A stretch of 48,678 bases of DNA from an uncultured Phascolarctobacterium sp. GTDB lineage: Bacteria > Bacillota > Negativicutes > Acidaminococcales > Acidaminococcaceae. Positions 24,993 through 33,240 of this stretch are shown piece by piece; positions within the stretch are counted from its first letter, which is position 1; every line of letters begins with the position of its first letter. The notes under the pieces were generated by a model. That model ran no database searches and was not told the DNA's origin. It saw only the letters and a list, made by a program, of their open reading frames with translations. The DNA is taken from positions 1 to 48,678 of the forward strand of contig UQZN01000018.1 of assembly GCA_900545535.1 (NCBI GenBank). The letters are read 5' to 3'. Both the position numbers and the translations under genes were made by a program.

Positions 24993-27410
24993 TTAGAATT
25001 TATATTTCATACCAACCATAATGCAGCGACTTGGCATAGCCGAGCTGCCAACACCATTCCAGGAATTGTAAGAAGTTTCATAAGCTTCATTTGTTAAATT
25101 GCTTACCAATACATATGCTGTCATGTCTTTTGTTATTTCATAATTCAGGTTCCAGTCTAAAACCAAAAATCTCTTATCAGTAAAGGCACGCGTATTACAG
25201 CCGGTATACCAATTAGTTAAAAGTCCCGTGTATAATTTACCATTCTCATATGATAGATTTAAAGAATAATGATTTTGTGGACGTAAGCTGTTAATAGCGA
25301 CATTGATATCACTGCTGTCCTGGTATCCCCAATCAGGATCAAGTACCCAGCCATTTTTAGCCTTCCATTCATCTTTCATATGCGAATAGGAGGCACTTAA
25401 CATTACATGCTCGTCAAATTTATGATCTGCTGTGATGTTAAAAGATTTCTTGTCCTCTTTCGCATTGACGGCAGTATTGCTGAACTGAGCTTTCGTATCA
25501 TCCCAAATCGGCAAAGTAGCAATAGCGTTACTCATTTTAGTCCAGTCATAATGTACAGCTACACTGGTCTTATCCGATAAGTCTTTACGTACGCCTAAAG
25601 TCCATGCATCACCTTTTTCATCCAATAACGGCGTTTTAAAAACACCATCGACAGACGTATAATCGCCCTGTCTTAATGGTCTGAAAACCCTGGTCCAGCC
25701 TAAATACATACTGCTTGTATCGTCAAACATATACTGAGTATTGATAACCGGAGTTATTTCATGAGTATCACCTTTCCCCTGTGTAACAGATCCATCAGCA
25801 TTCGTTGTGTCAAAAGAACTGTATTTAGAATACCTGATAGCCGGTGTGATATCCCATTTATCAGTAATATGAATTTTGTCCTGAATATACCCCAGGATAG
25901 ATTTACGATCAACATGTGAAGATGTTATCGTACCATCATTATTGATCCTTTTGGAATAATTTTTAGCCTTATCATAAGTAATACTGGCGATAATATCGTT
26001 AACCCCTACTGATTTTGCATACTGTAACTGTACGCCGCGATTTTTTTCTTCATGCCAGCTGGTTGGTTCCGCTGCTACGCCGCCAGTTTTTTCGACCCAT
26101 TCTTTCAAGGCTTCCTGATCGCCGCCCGGAAAAGGTGCAAGGTTTTCATTTATCCATTGCTGTAATTGTGCATCAGTCGCACCAGTAGGAAAGGCAGCTT
26201 CATAATCAGCTGTTGTTTTTAAATTCCATTTATATTTATCACGATGGGCGTATCTATGATTTTGGTCATATACTCGGACAAAGCTTTCCATACCATTTTC
26301 TTTATCAAAGGTATAAGTAATATCCCAGTCATTGTTTTTAAAACGGCTGAATGACCCATAGGCAGCTCCATCCAGAGCATATAAATTATGGTAGCCTGGA
26401 TTTTTCAAATCGCCAGAAAGTTTTCCTCCAACAATTTTATTGTTTCCATCCAGTTGACCAATAGCGGCATTAAAAATTATTCTTTGCCAGTCGGCCTGGT
26501 TCCAGTAGCGCAGGCTTGGTGTAGCGATCGGATAGCCATCTTTACCCTCTTTAAAATTGTACCAAATCTTTAAACTTTGTTTTTCATTAAAATCTTTGTC
26601 TATACGCAGGTTAACGCCGTCTTCTTTCCATTTTGAACCGCCTAAAGTCCCTGTACCGCCAGTATATCCATCTTTATATTTAGTATCACCCGACATATCT
26701 CTATTTGCAGAAATGAAATAATGCCAGGATTTATCATTACCTGCGCTGCCGGAATAACTTAATGCGTATTTGTGTTTATCCCACGACCCGGTCGATAAAT
26801 CAATTGACCCTACATTGTTACTGCCACCCTTACGGGTAATGATATTGATAACACCTCCCAAAGCATCTGCTCCGTAAACTGAAGCGCCAGGACCTTTGAT
26901 GACCTCGATTTTTTCAACATTTTCCATATTGGTCACCTGATCTAAATTTACACCGGTAGATTTACTGCCAGTCTTACTGTTACTGGAAATTCTGGTACTG
27001 GCAGTATTATCTACGCGGCGTCCATCTACCAAAATAATTACTCTGGTATCACCATTTATGGATACGCCATTATTATAAAATTCATAGCCATACTCACCAC
27101 CACGGTAACCTGGGTTTTGGAAAGTTACTCCGGGAATACGTTTAATAGCTTCTGTTAAATCTGTATAATGCCGTTTTTCTATTTCTTCACGGGTGATTAC
27201 TTTTACGTCACCGCCAGTACGGTAATAAGATTGTTCGGTAATAGTATTGCCAAATTTATCTTTGGTAGCATCGGCTTCAACCAAAACTGTATCCAAAGTA
27301 TAGCCTTGTAAATTTTCGTCAAAAGCAGCATACGAAGTAGATGCCATTGAAAGCAGCATTACCATCGCAGCTGCAGCACCATATTTTTTATTAAGCTTCA
27401 TCAAACTCAT
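24993..27410 (-). CDS. btuB: TonB-dependent outer-membrane receptor (BtuB-like), operon B
   Basis: An 805-residue receptor with a signal peptide (NKKYGAAAAMVMLLSMASTSYA), a plug domain (EAIKRIPGVTF, ILVDGRRVDNTAS, then GPGASVYGADALGGVINIITR) and a C-terminal barrel ending in MKYKF. It is a paralogue of the operon A receptor, with an extra extracellular-loop stretch around residues 390-450 (GDQEALKEWVEKTGG) absent from that copy. It is the second gene of riboswitch-controlled operon B, 52 bp after the small secreted protein. The start may be 27410 or ATG 27401; the ribosome-binding site is weak (AAAGAAG). Corrinoid transport is inferred from the riboswitch and the btuFCD genes that follow. Confidence 0.92.
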   Translation of the reverse strand: MSLMKLNKKYGAAAAMVMLLSMASTSYAAFDENLQGYTLDTVLVEADATKDKFGNTITEQSYYRTGGDVKVITREEIEKRHYTDLTEAIKRIPGVTFQNPGYRGGEYGYEFYNNGVSINGDTRVIILVDGRRVDNTASTRISSNSKTGSKSTGVNLDQVTNMENVEKIEVIKGPGASVYGADALGGVINIITRKGGSNNVGSIDLSTGSWDKHKYALSYSGSAGNDKSWHYFISANRDMSGDTKYKDGYTGGTGTLGGSKWKEDGVNLRIDKDFNEKQSLKIWYNFKEGKDGYPIATPSLRYWNQADWQRIIFNAAIGQLDGNNKIVGGKLSGDLKNPGYHNLYALDGAAYGSFSRFKNNDWDITYTFDKENGMESFVRVYDQNHRYAHRDKYKWNLKTTADYEAAFPTGATDAQLQQWINENLAPFPGGDQEALKEWVEKTGGVAAEPTSWHEEKNRGVQLQYAKSVGVNDIIASITYDKAKNYSKRINNDGTITSSHVDRKSILGYIQDKIHITDKWDITPAIRYSKYSSFDTTNADGSVTQGKGDTHEITPVINTQYMFDDTSSMYLGWTRVFRPLRQGDYTSVDGVFKTPLLDEKGDAWTLGVRKDLSDKTSVAVHYDWTKMSNAIATLPIWDDTKAQFSNTAVNAKEDKKSFNITADHKFDEHVMLSASYSHMKDEWKAKNGWVLDPDWGYQDSSDINVAINSLRPQNHYSLNLSYENGKLYTGLLTNWYTGCNTRAFTDKRFLVLDWNLNYEITKDMTAYVLVSNLTNEAYETSYNSWNGVGSSAMPSRCIMVGMKYKF

Positions 27411-27462
27411 CTTCTTTCATCAATTTTTACATTTCATCATCCAACTATGACTAAGATTTACT

Positions 27463-27867
27463 TTACCAGCGCGAACCGTTGATATACGTAAAAGTGTAGT
27501 TTTGATCTGTGACCCATGATTTCCAATCCCCTGCAAATTTTCCAAGATTAAAACTCATGCGTTTAGTACCATTAGGTGCTACTTTACATAGTGGTATTTT
27601 TACCGGGGCACCAATAAATTCATATTTACTGCCATCTTCTTTGGTAAAAATAATGCGTGCAGTAAAAGAATTCAATTTTGTTACTGTTAAATCACTGCGC
27701 CGGTTTTTAAAATCCCCCATCATACACAAATCGCCATTATTCAGCCATATTTTACTGGTATTCCATTCCAGAATCATCTTATCCGTGGAAACTTCTGCCG
27801 CTGATACAATTCCAAATCCTGTAAATGTCAATATCACTAAAAATATTACTGAAAATTTTTTAAACAT
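27463..27867 (-). CDS. Small secreted protein, first gene of cobalamin operon B, unknown function
   Basis: A 134-residue protein with a clear signal peptide (FKKFSVIFLVILTFTGFGIVS, cleavage near AA-EV) and a mature domain of about 105 residues dominated by beta-strand patterns (KIWLNNGDLCMMGDFKN, FTARIIFTKEDG, NYTFTYINGSRW). Two cysteines (in DLCMM and PLCKV) could pair. I do not recognise the family. It is the first gene behind the riboswitch and directly upstream of the receptor, which suggests a periplasmic or surface accessory role in corrinoid uptake; that is inference. The start at 27867 has AGGAGG seven bases upstream; the longer start at 27888 is less likely. Confidence 0.78.
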   Translation of the reverse strand: MFKKFSVIFLVILTFTGFGIVSAAEVSTDKMILEWNTSKIWLNNGDLCMMGDFKNRRSDLTVTKLNSFTARIIFTKEDGSKYEFIGAPVKIPLCKVAPNGTKRMSFNLGKFAGDWKSWVTDQNYTFTYINGSRW

Positions 27868-27976
27868 TCTCATTCCTCCTTTCCTCAAAAATAATATTCT
27901 GAACTTACTATATATTCCAATCCTTTGCCAAGCTTACCCTGTTTCGCTTGCAAAGTTTTAGAATCACAACAAAAAA

Positions 27977-28002
27977 GCCTTTTTGCGTGCTCGCAAAAAG
28001 GC
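27977..28002 (-). terminator. Riboswitch-controlled terminator, operon B
   Basis: A 10-bp stem GCCTTTTTGC/GCAAAAAGGC with a 6-base loop followed by six T on the minus strand. It lies directly downstream of the riboswitch and upstream of the small secreted protein gene. Confidence 0.87.
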
Positions 28003-28019
28003 AAAAGGATATACTTATC

Positions 28020-28207
28020 CAATTTCCTACCCATCACTCGCAGGCTATAGAAATACTAAAATCAGGCAGTTCTTCTGACTCTGCTTCATTGCTTACCCCG
28101 CCTTCCCAGTTTCCCAGTGGCATCTTTGAGGCTTGCTCAGCATTACAGCGGCGTGACCGTGTTGGTTTTACACCAACTTCTCTATTAAGCAATCGATTAC
28201 ACCTGAT
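28020..28207 (-). promoter_or_regulatory. Cobalamin (adenosylcobalamin-type) riboswitch, operon B
   Basis: Minus-strand sense shows GGTGTAATCG, AGTTGGTG, GCCACTGGGAAACTG, GGGAAGG, AGTCAGAAGAACTGCC and CGAGTGATGGGTAGGAA in the class order, with only scattered differences from the element at 17900-18081. The following terminator indicates transcriptional control in which cobalamin turns the operon off. Confidence 0.93.
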
Positions 28208-28275
28208 TCTTTTCTTTATTCAGTTAGAAGTATCTTTTTTGCTTTTTATATTATAAACTACTGTTATCGTTTAGT

Positions 28276-28304
28276 ATTATAGCACCACATCCCCCCCCAG
28301 TCAA
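28276..28304 (-). promoter_or_regulatory. Promoter of cobalamin operon B with G8 spacer tract
   Basis: On the minus strand TTGACT (28299-28304), a 17-bp spacer beginning with eight G (plus-strand C8 at 28291-28298) and TATAAT (28276-28281), then CTAAACGATAA. Compared with operon A the tract is one G longer and the spacer is the optimal 17 bp. Confidence 0.82.
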
Positions 28305-28305
28305 A

Positions 28306-28375
28306 CAAAATTGCATCTATATTGTATTAAAACAATATAGAACAATTTTGCTTTGCCAAACTGTCTATAGTTTGG
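28306..28375 (-). promoter_or_regulatory. Palindrome and hairpin upstream of operon B promoter
   Basis: CAAAATTG/CAATTTTG arms (28306-28313, 28343-28350) enclose a perfect inverted repeat CTATATTGT/ACAATATAG (28317-28325, 28332-28340). A hairpin CCAAACT-GTCTAT-AGTTTGG follows at 28356-28375. The arrangement copies 18179-18247, although the stem sequences differ by compensating changes. Confidence 0.55.
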
Positions 28376-28507
28376 ATAAAACAACTCTATCAAAAGTTAA
28401 AATGTAAAATTTATCTATCAATCCTTATCAACACCTGCGCTTTATTCCTACATCAGAGAAAGTAACATTTCTTTTATATTCTTTATGCAATTTTATTATC
28501 GTTTAGC

Positions 28508-28536
28508 ATTATATCACTAACATTTCTATCAGTCAA
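28508..28536 (-). promoter_or_regulatory. Third promoter copy without G tract
   Basis: On the minus strand TTGACT (28531-28536), a 17-bp mixed-sequence spacer and TATAAT (28508-28513), followed by CTAAACGATAA as in the two operon promoters. It lies about 230 bp upstream of promoter B in the same direction and may act as a constitutive second promoter or be a relic of duplication. 28376-28507 holds nothing else I can support. Confidence 0.6.
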
Positions 28537-28580
28537 ATAGTTTTCTTTTAGTATAATAAAAATCGAATATATTCTAAAAA

Positions 28581-28614
28581 AAAACCACTTTGAAGATAAA
28601 CTTCAAAGTGGTTT
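28581..28614 (-). terminator. Terminator of the activase gene
   Basis: The stem AAACCACTTTGAAG/CTTCAAAGTGGTTT with a 5-base loop is followed on the minus strand by a run of T. It lies just past the stop of the gene ending at 28640. Confidence 0.85.
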
Positions 28615-28639
28615 CGATTAGGCGTTAAATGATATTTTA

Positions 28640-31600
28640 TTATTGATTAATAATTTTCAACTTTTCTTCCTGCAGCTTTTCTTTAGCGATCTCCAGCATC
28701 AGCTTGATCCGGTTCATCTGGTTGACCTGGCTGGCGTCGGCGTCACAATCCAGCGCAATGATATTGGCCTGTGGATTGGTACGCAGAAGCTCGCGGATCA
28801 TGCCCTTGCCGGTAACATGATTCGGCAGGCAGGCAAACGGCTGCAGGCAGACGATATTATTGATGCCGCCGCTCAGCAGCTTGGCCATTTCAGCAGTCAG
28901 CAGCCAGCCTTCGCCGGCCATATTACCGGTCGAAAGATGCTTTTCAGCTAAAGCTATCAGTGTTGATAAAGGTTCGTAAGCGCTGAAGCGTTTGCTCTTT
29001 TGCAGCGCGATGTTCAGCGGCTTGCGGTAATAATCCAGAAACTTCATAAACAGCTTGGACTTGATCACATTGCCCAGCGTTCCGTCCAGCAGACGGCGTT
29101 TGACCTGTTCGTCATAAGCCGCATAGAGGAAGAAATCCATCATGTTCGGCAATACGACTTCGGCGCCTTCCGCTTCCAGATAGCTGACGATATTATTATT
29201 GGCAACGGGATGATATTTGACCAGTATCTCTCCCACGATGCCTACCTTGGGCTTGCGGACGTTATCACGCAGCGGCAGCGCATCAAAGGCAGCAGTCACC
29301 CGTTTGATCGTCTGTTCAAACGACAGGCCCGTCAAGCCTGCCAGACTGTCCTTGCAAAGCTGTGACATCAGCTTATACAGGGAATCGGCCGCGCCTTTTT
29401 CCTGTTCGTAAGGACGTACACGGTGCAGCAGCTGCATCAGCAGATCGCCATACAGCAGGCCTTTGACCATATCTTTCAGCAGATGCCACGACAGCGAGAA
29501 GCCGTCGCTTTTTTCGCCATACAGCGAAAAAACAGGTATGTTGCCCAGCCCTGCGTCACGCAAAGCACGGCGCATCAGGGCGATATAGTTGGTAGCACGG
29601 CAGGCGCCGCCCGACTGGAACAGGGCGATACTGGTTTTATTCAGGTCATACTGGCCTGACTTCAAAGCCCGCAGCATTTGCCCAATGACCAGGATCGCCG
29701 GGTAACAGATGTCGTTATTGACATATTTCAGGCCTAGGGCCACTGCTTCCCGATCCGGCAGCGGCGCTATCTCCAGCCTGTAGCCGGCATGACGCAGGGC
29801 GGTTTCCATAAACTGGAAATGCACCGGCGAAAGCTGCGGCGCCAGGATAACGTGGGTATCGCGCATTTTTTTCGAGAACGACGGCGGTATATAAGCCGGG
29901 ATGTCGGTTTCCTCATGTTTATCAAGCCGTTCGCGCATCGCCGCCAGCAAAGAACGGATACGGATACGCGCGGCGCTGATATGGTTGATCTCGTCGACCT
30001 TCAGCAAAGTATACAGCCTGTGGTGCCGTTCTAATATCTCTTTGACGACGTCGGAGGTGATAGCATCAAGGCCGCAGCCAAAGGAGCTGATCTGGACCAG
30101 TTCAAGCTCAGGGTGCGCGGCTACAAATTCAGCCGCACGATAGAGCCGTGAATGCCAAGACCACTGATCGACGACTACAGGCAGTTGCCCCCGCAGGCTT
30201 TCCGGCAGATCGGCAACGGCATCTTCCGAAATAACCGTCAGTCCAAAGGAAGCGATCATCTCCGGCAGGCCGTGATTGATTTCCGGGTCGGTATGATAAG
30301 GGCGGCCGGCCAGGATCACGGCATGACCATGTTCGTCCAGTACCTTTTGCAGCAGTTTGTGCCCCATCTCCCTGATTTCCTGCTTATAGCTGATCTGTTC
30401 GGCACGCGCAGCCTGCACGGCAGCGGCCAGCTCTTTCTGCTTCAGCCCTTCATGTTTCAGCACTTCTGTCAGCCGTTCTGTCAGACGTTTATCGTGATAC
30501 AGCGGCAGGAAGGGATGCATAAATTCAACATCGTCTGCCCGCAGCTCTTCCATATTGGCATAGACGCTTTCGGCATAGGTCGCCACGACCGGGCAGTTAT
30601 AGCAGTTGTTGGCCGTCTGGCATTCTTTTTCATTATAAGGCACGCAGGGATAAAAAATCTTCTTGACGCCCTTCGCCAGCAGCTCGTGGATATGACCATG
30701 CACCAGCTTGGCCGGATAGCAGAGCGAGTCGGACGGTATGGAAGCCATAGCCGATTCGTACAATGCTTTTGACGACGGCGCCGACAGTTCTACCCGATAG
30801 CCCAGCTTGGTAAAGAACGTGAACCAAAAAGGATAATCCTCGTACATATTCAGGATACGCGGCAGGCCGATAACGCCGCGCCTGGCAGCTTCCAGCGGCA
30901 GCGGTTCATAATCGAACACCCGCTGATATTTATAGGCATACATATCAGGCGCGCTGGCCTGGGCCATTGGCAGCCCTGCCCCACGTGGACAGCGGTTGCC
31001 GGTATGAAAGACGCCGGCGGGGAAATAATGCGCTGTTACCAGGCAATTATTGCCGCAGCCGCCGCAGCGATAGCTTTTACTGCGGTAATCAAAGGCCGCC
31101 AGCGTTTTGTCATCTACCAGCGTCGACCCTTCCTGACAGCGGTCATGGGCCAGCAAAGCCGCGCCAAAAGCACCCATCAGCCCTGCAATATCAGGCCTGA
31201 TCACTTCTTTGCCGGTCAGCTGTTCCATCGAGCGCAAAATAGCGTCGCTGTGGAAGGTGCCGCCCTGTACGACGATAGTGTCGCCCAGTTCGCCCGCATC
31301 GCGCAGACGAATGACTTTATAAAGCGCGTTTTTGACAACAGAAATAGCCAGTCCGGCAGCAATATCGCTGATTGCCGCGCCGTCCTTCTGCGCCTGTTTT
31401 ACTTTGGAGTTCATAAATACCGTACAGCGTACGCCCAGATCAACAGGCTCCTGCGCTGTTAACGCCAGTCTGGCAAATTCAGCGGCGTCAAGTCCCAGTC
31501 CCTGGGCAAAGTTTTCGATAAACGAACCGCAGCCGGCACTGCACGCTTCATTCAGCATCAGCCGGTCGGGAATACCATTTTTTACAAAAAAGCATTTGAT

Positions 31601-32878
31601 GTCCTGCCCGCCGATGTCGATCAGAAAGGATACATCGGGGGCAAAGAACGAAGCGGCCCGCAAATGCGCTACTGTTTCGACTTCGCCGAAATCAGCGCCA
31701 AAAGCGACCTTCATCATTTCTTCGCCATAGCCGGTAACGGCTGCGCCGCCGATACTGGCCTGCGGGGGCATTTTTTCGTACAGATCCTTTAACGCCGCGG
31801 CGGCGATCTGTACCGGATTGCCGTTATTGCCGCTGTAATATGACCACAACAGTTTGTTGTCCTCTGACAGCAGAGTCATTTTTAAAGTTGTCGAGCCGGA
31901 ATCGATCCCCAGATAGCATTTGCCAGTGTAGGCAGCCAAATCTTCCCGTTCGATCCGGTGCCGGTCATGTCTGGCGCGGAATTTTGCATACTCTGCCTCG
32001 TCGGCAAACAGCGGCGGCAGTTTGGCAACGGCCTCCAGCGGCGCGTCGTTGACCTTAGCCAGTGCCTGCAGCAGCTTTGCTTCGTTGAAAAGCTCGCCGT
32101 CCTTACCGGCCAGAGCCGCGCCGATAGCGACAAAGCAATCTGCGTCTTTGGCGATCAGGGCTTCGTCAGCCTGTAGTTTTAAAGTGCTGATAAACTGCCG
32201 GCGCAGCTGCGGCAAAAAGTGCAGCGGCCCGCCCAGAAAGGCTACTTTGCCGCTGATAGGCCGTCCCTGCGACAGGTTGCCGATCGTCTGGTTGACGACC
32301 GCCTGCAGAACGGAGGCAGCAATATCGTCTTTCGAGGCACCGTCATTGATCAGCGCCTGCACGTCAGTTTTAGCAAAAACACCGCAGCGTGAAGCGATCG
32401 GATAAATACGGCTGGAACGTTCGGCCATACTGCCGAGCCCAGCAGCGTCCGTGCCTAAAAGCGATGCCATATGATCGATAAACACGCCTGTGCCGCCGGC
32501 ACAGACACCATTCATCCGCTGCTCAGGCGAGCTGCCCAGCCAGGTGATCTTAGCGTCTTCCCCGCCTAATTCGATAGCTGTTTCCGCCCCAGGCAGCAAA
32601 GAACGAAGCGCCGCGCGGCAAGCGATAACCTCTTGTACATGCGGCACCCCCATGCGTTCGGCAAAGCCAAAGCCGGCCGAACCGGTCAATATCAAAGAAA
32701 ATTCTCTGCCGTCGATAATAGCGAGAACCTTCTCAATTTCCTGTAAAAATGCAGTGCTGGGATCTGATAAATGACGGAAATAATCTTTAAAAACAATTTG
32801 CTCTTTTTCGTCTAAGACTACAAATTTGATCGTAGTTGAGCCAATATCGACCCCTACATGATAAATCAGCTTCTGCAT
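28640..32878 (-). CDS. Giant CoA-dehydratase-type activase (BcrAD/BadFG ATPase tandem plus DUF2229 and dehydratase-like region)
   Basis: A 1412-residue cytoplasmic protein with two ASKHA ATPase domains in tandem. The first begins VGVDIGSTTIKFVVLDE and contains GVCAGGTGVFIDHM; the second begins near residue 325 with LGIDSGSTTLKMTLL and contains NEACSAGCGSFIENFAQ. The cysteines match the iron-sulfur ligand of 2-hydroxyacyl-CoA dehydratase activators. From about 650 a DUF2229 (CoA-enzyme activase) region follows (GLPRILNMYEDYPFWFTFF, CVPYNEK, NNCYNCPVV), then a region resembling dehydratase subunits. Family members drive ATP-dependent low-potential electron transfer, but these long forms have no assigned substrate. 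No hgdAB/hadBC-type dehydratase genes are nearby. ATG 32878 has GGGGGA six bases upstream and is preferred to 32923. The gene stands alone between promoter and terminator. Confidence 0.87.
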   Translation of the reverse strand: MQKLIYHVGVDIGSTTIKFVVLDEKEQIVFKDYFRHLSDPSTAFLQEIEKVLAIIDGREFSLILTGSAGFGFAERMGVPHVQEVIACRAALRSLLPGAETAIELGGEDAKITWLGSSPEQRMNGVCAGGTGVFIDHMASLLGTDAAGLGSMAERSSRIYPIASRCGVFAKTDVQALINDGASKDDIAASVLQAVVNQTIGNLSQGRPISGKVAFLGGPLHFLPQLRRQFISTLKLQADEALIAKDADCFVAIGAALAGKDGELFNEAKLLQALAKVNDAPLEAVAKLPPLFADEAEYAKFRARHDRHRIEREDLAAYTGKCYLGIDSGSTTLKMTLLSEDNKLLWSYYSGNNGNPVQIAAAALKDLYEKMPPQASIGGAAVTGYGEEMMKVAFGADFGEVETVAHLRAASFFAPDVSFLIDIGGQDIKCFFVKNGIPDRLMLNEACSAGCGSFIENFAQGLGLDAAEFARLALTAQEPVDLGVRCTVFMNSKVKQAQKDGAAISDIAAGLAISVVKNALYKVIRLRDAGELGDTIVVQGGTFHSDAILRSMEQLTGKEVIRPDIAGLMGAFGAALLAHDRCQEGSTLVDDKTLAAFDYRSKSYRCGGCGNNCLVTAHYFPAGVFHTGNRCPRGAGLPMAQASAPDMYAYKYQRVFDYEPLPLEAARRGVIGLPRILNMYEDYPFWFTFFTKLGYRVELSAPSSKALYESAMASIPSDSLCYPAKLVHGHIHELLAKGVKKIFYPCVPYNEKECQTANNCYNCPVVATYAESVYANMEELRADDVEFMHPFLPLYHDKRLTERLTEVLKHEGLKQKELAAAVQAARAEQISYKQEIREMGHKLLQKVLDEHGHAVILAGRPYHTDPEINHGLPEMIASFGLTVISEDAVADLPESLRGQLPVVVDQWSWHSRLYRAAEFVAAHPELELVQISSFGCGLDAITSDVVKEILERHHRLYTLLKVDEINHISAARIRIRSLLAAMRERLDKHEETDIPAYIPPSFSKKMRDTHVILAPQLSPVHFQFMETALRHAGYRLEIAPLPDREAVALGLKYVNNDICYPAILVIGQMLRALKSGQYDLNKTSIALFQSGGACRATNYIALMRRALRDAGLGNIPVFSLYGEKSDGFSLSWHLLKDMVKGLLYGDLLMQLLHRVRPYEQEKGAADSLYKLMSQLCKDSLAGLTGLSFEQTIKRVTAAFDALPLRDNVRKPKVGIVGEILVKYHPVANNNIVSYLEAEGAEVVLPNMMDFFLYAAYDEQVKRRLLDGTLGNVIKSKLFMKFLDYYRKPLNIALQKSKRFSAYEPLSTLIALAEKHLSTGNMAGEGWLLTAEMAKLLSGGINNIVCLQPFACLPNHVTGKGMIRELLRTNPQANIIALDCDADASQVNQMNRIKLMLEIAKEKLQEEKLKIINQ

Positions 32879-33050
32879 ACCAAATCCCCCTGTCAGGAAG
32901 CAGCCTGCCTTCCTGTAACCCAAAGCTTAAAGCTATAGTCTCCATGCCCTGTTTCCCTGCGCAGCCCTTGGCATCTGAAGGCGCCTGCAAAAAAACTATA
33001 AGCATATTTATTTCTGATACTTGAATTAATCAGAGACAGCTTTTTTTATA

Positions 33051-33080
33051 ATTATATACCTGTTCACCTAGTATTTTCAA
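33051..33080 (-). promoter_or_regulatory. Candidate promoter of the activase gene
   Basis: On the minus strand TTGAAA (33075-33080), an 18-bp spacer and TATAAT (33051-33056), about 170 bp before the start at 32878. Confidence 0.45.
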
Positions 33081-33198
33081 TGCTTTTGGCAACAAAATTC
33101 AACAAAAATACTCCATTTGTCGGATTAATAAATTACAAAAACAGATAGTGCTGACCAAAATAAAATTTATAAACTTTCTCTATTAAAAACAAAAAGAA

Positions 33199-33220
33199 CG
33201 GCAGCCTGTACAGGCTGCCG
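33199..33220 (-). terminator. Terminator of the TGS-uridine kinase gene
   Basis: The palindromic stem CGGCAGCCTG/CAGGCTGCCG region is followed on the minus strand by TTCTTTTTGTTTTT. It lies 20 bp past the stop at 33241. Confidence 0.75.
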
Positions 33221-33240
33221 CAGCATGGTTTCAACTATTT

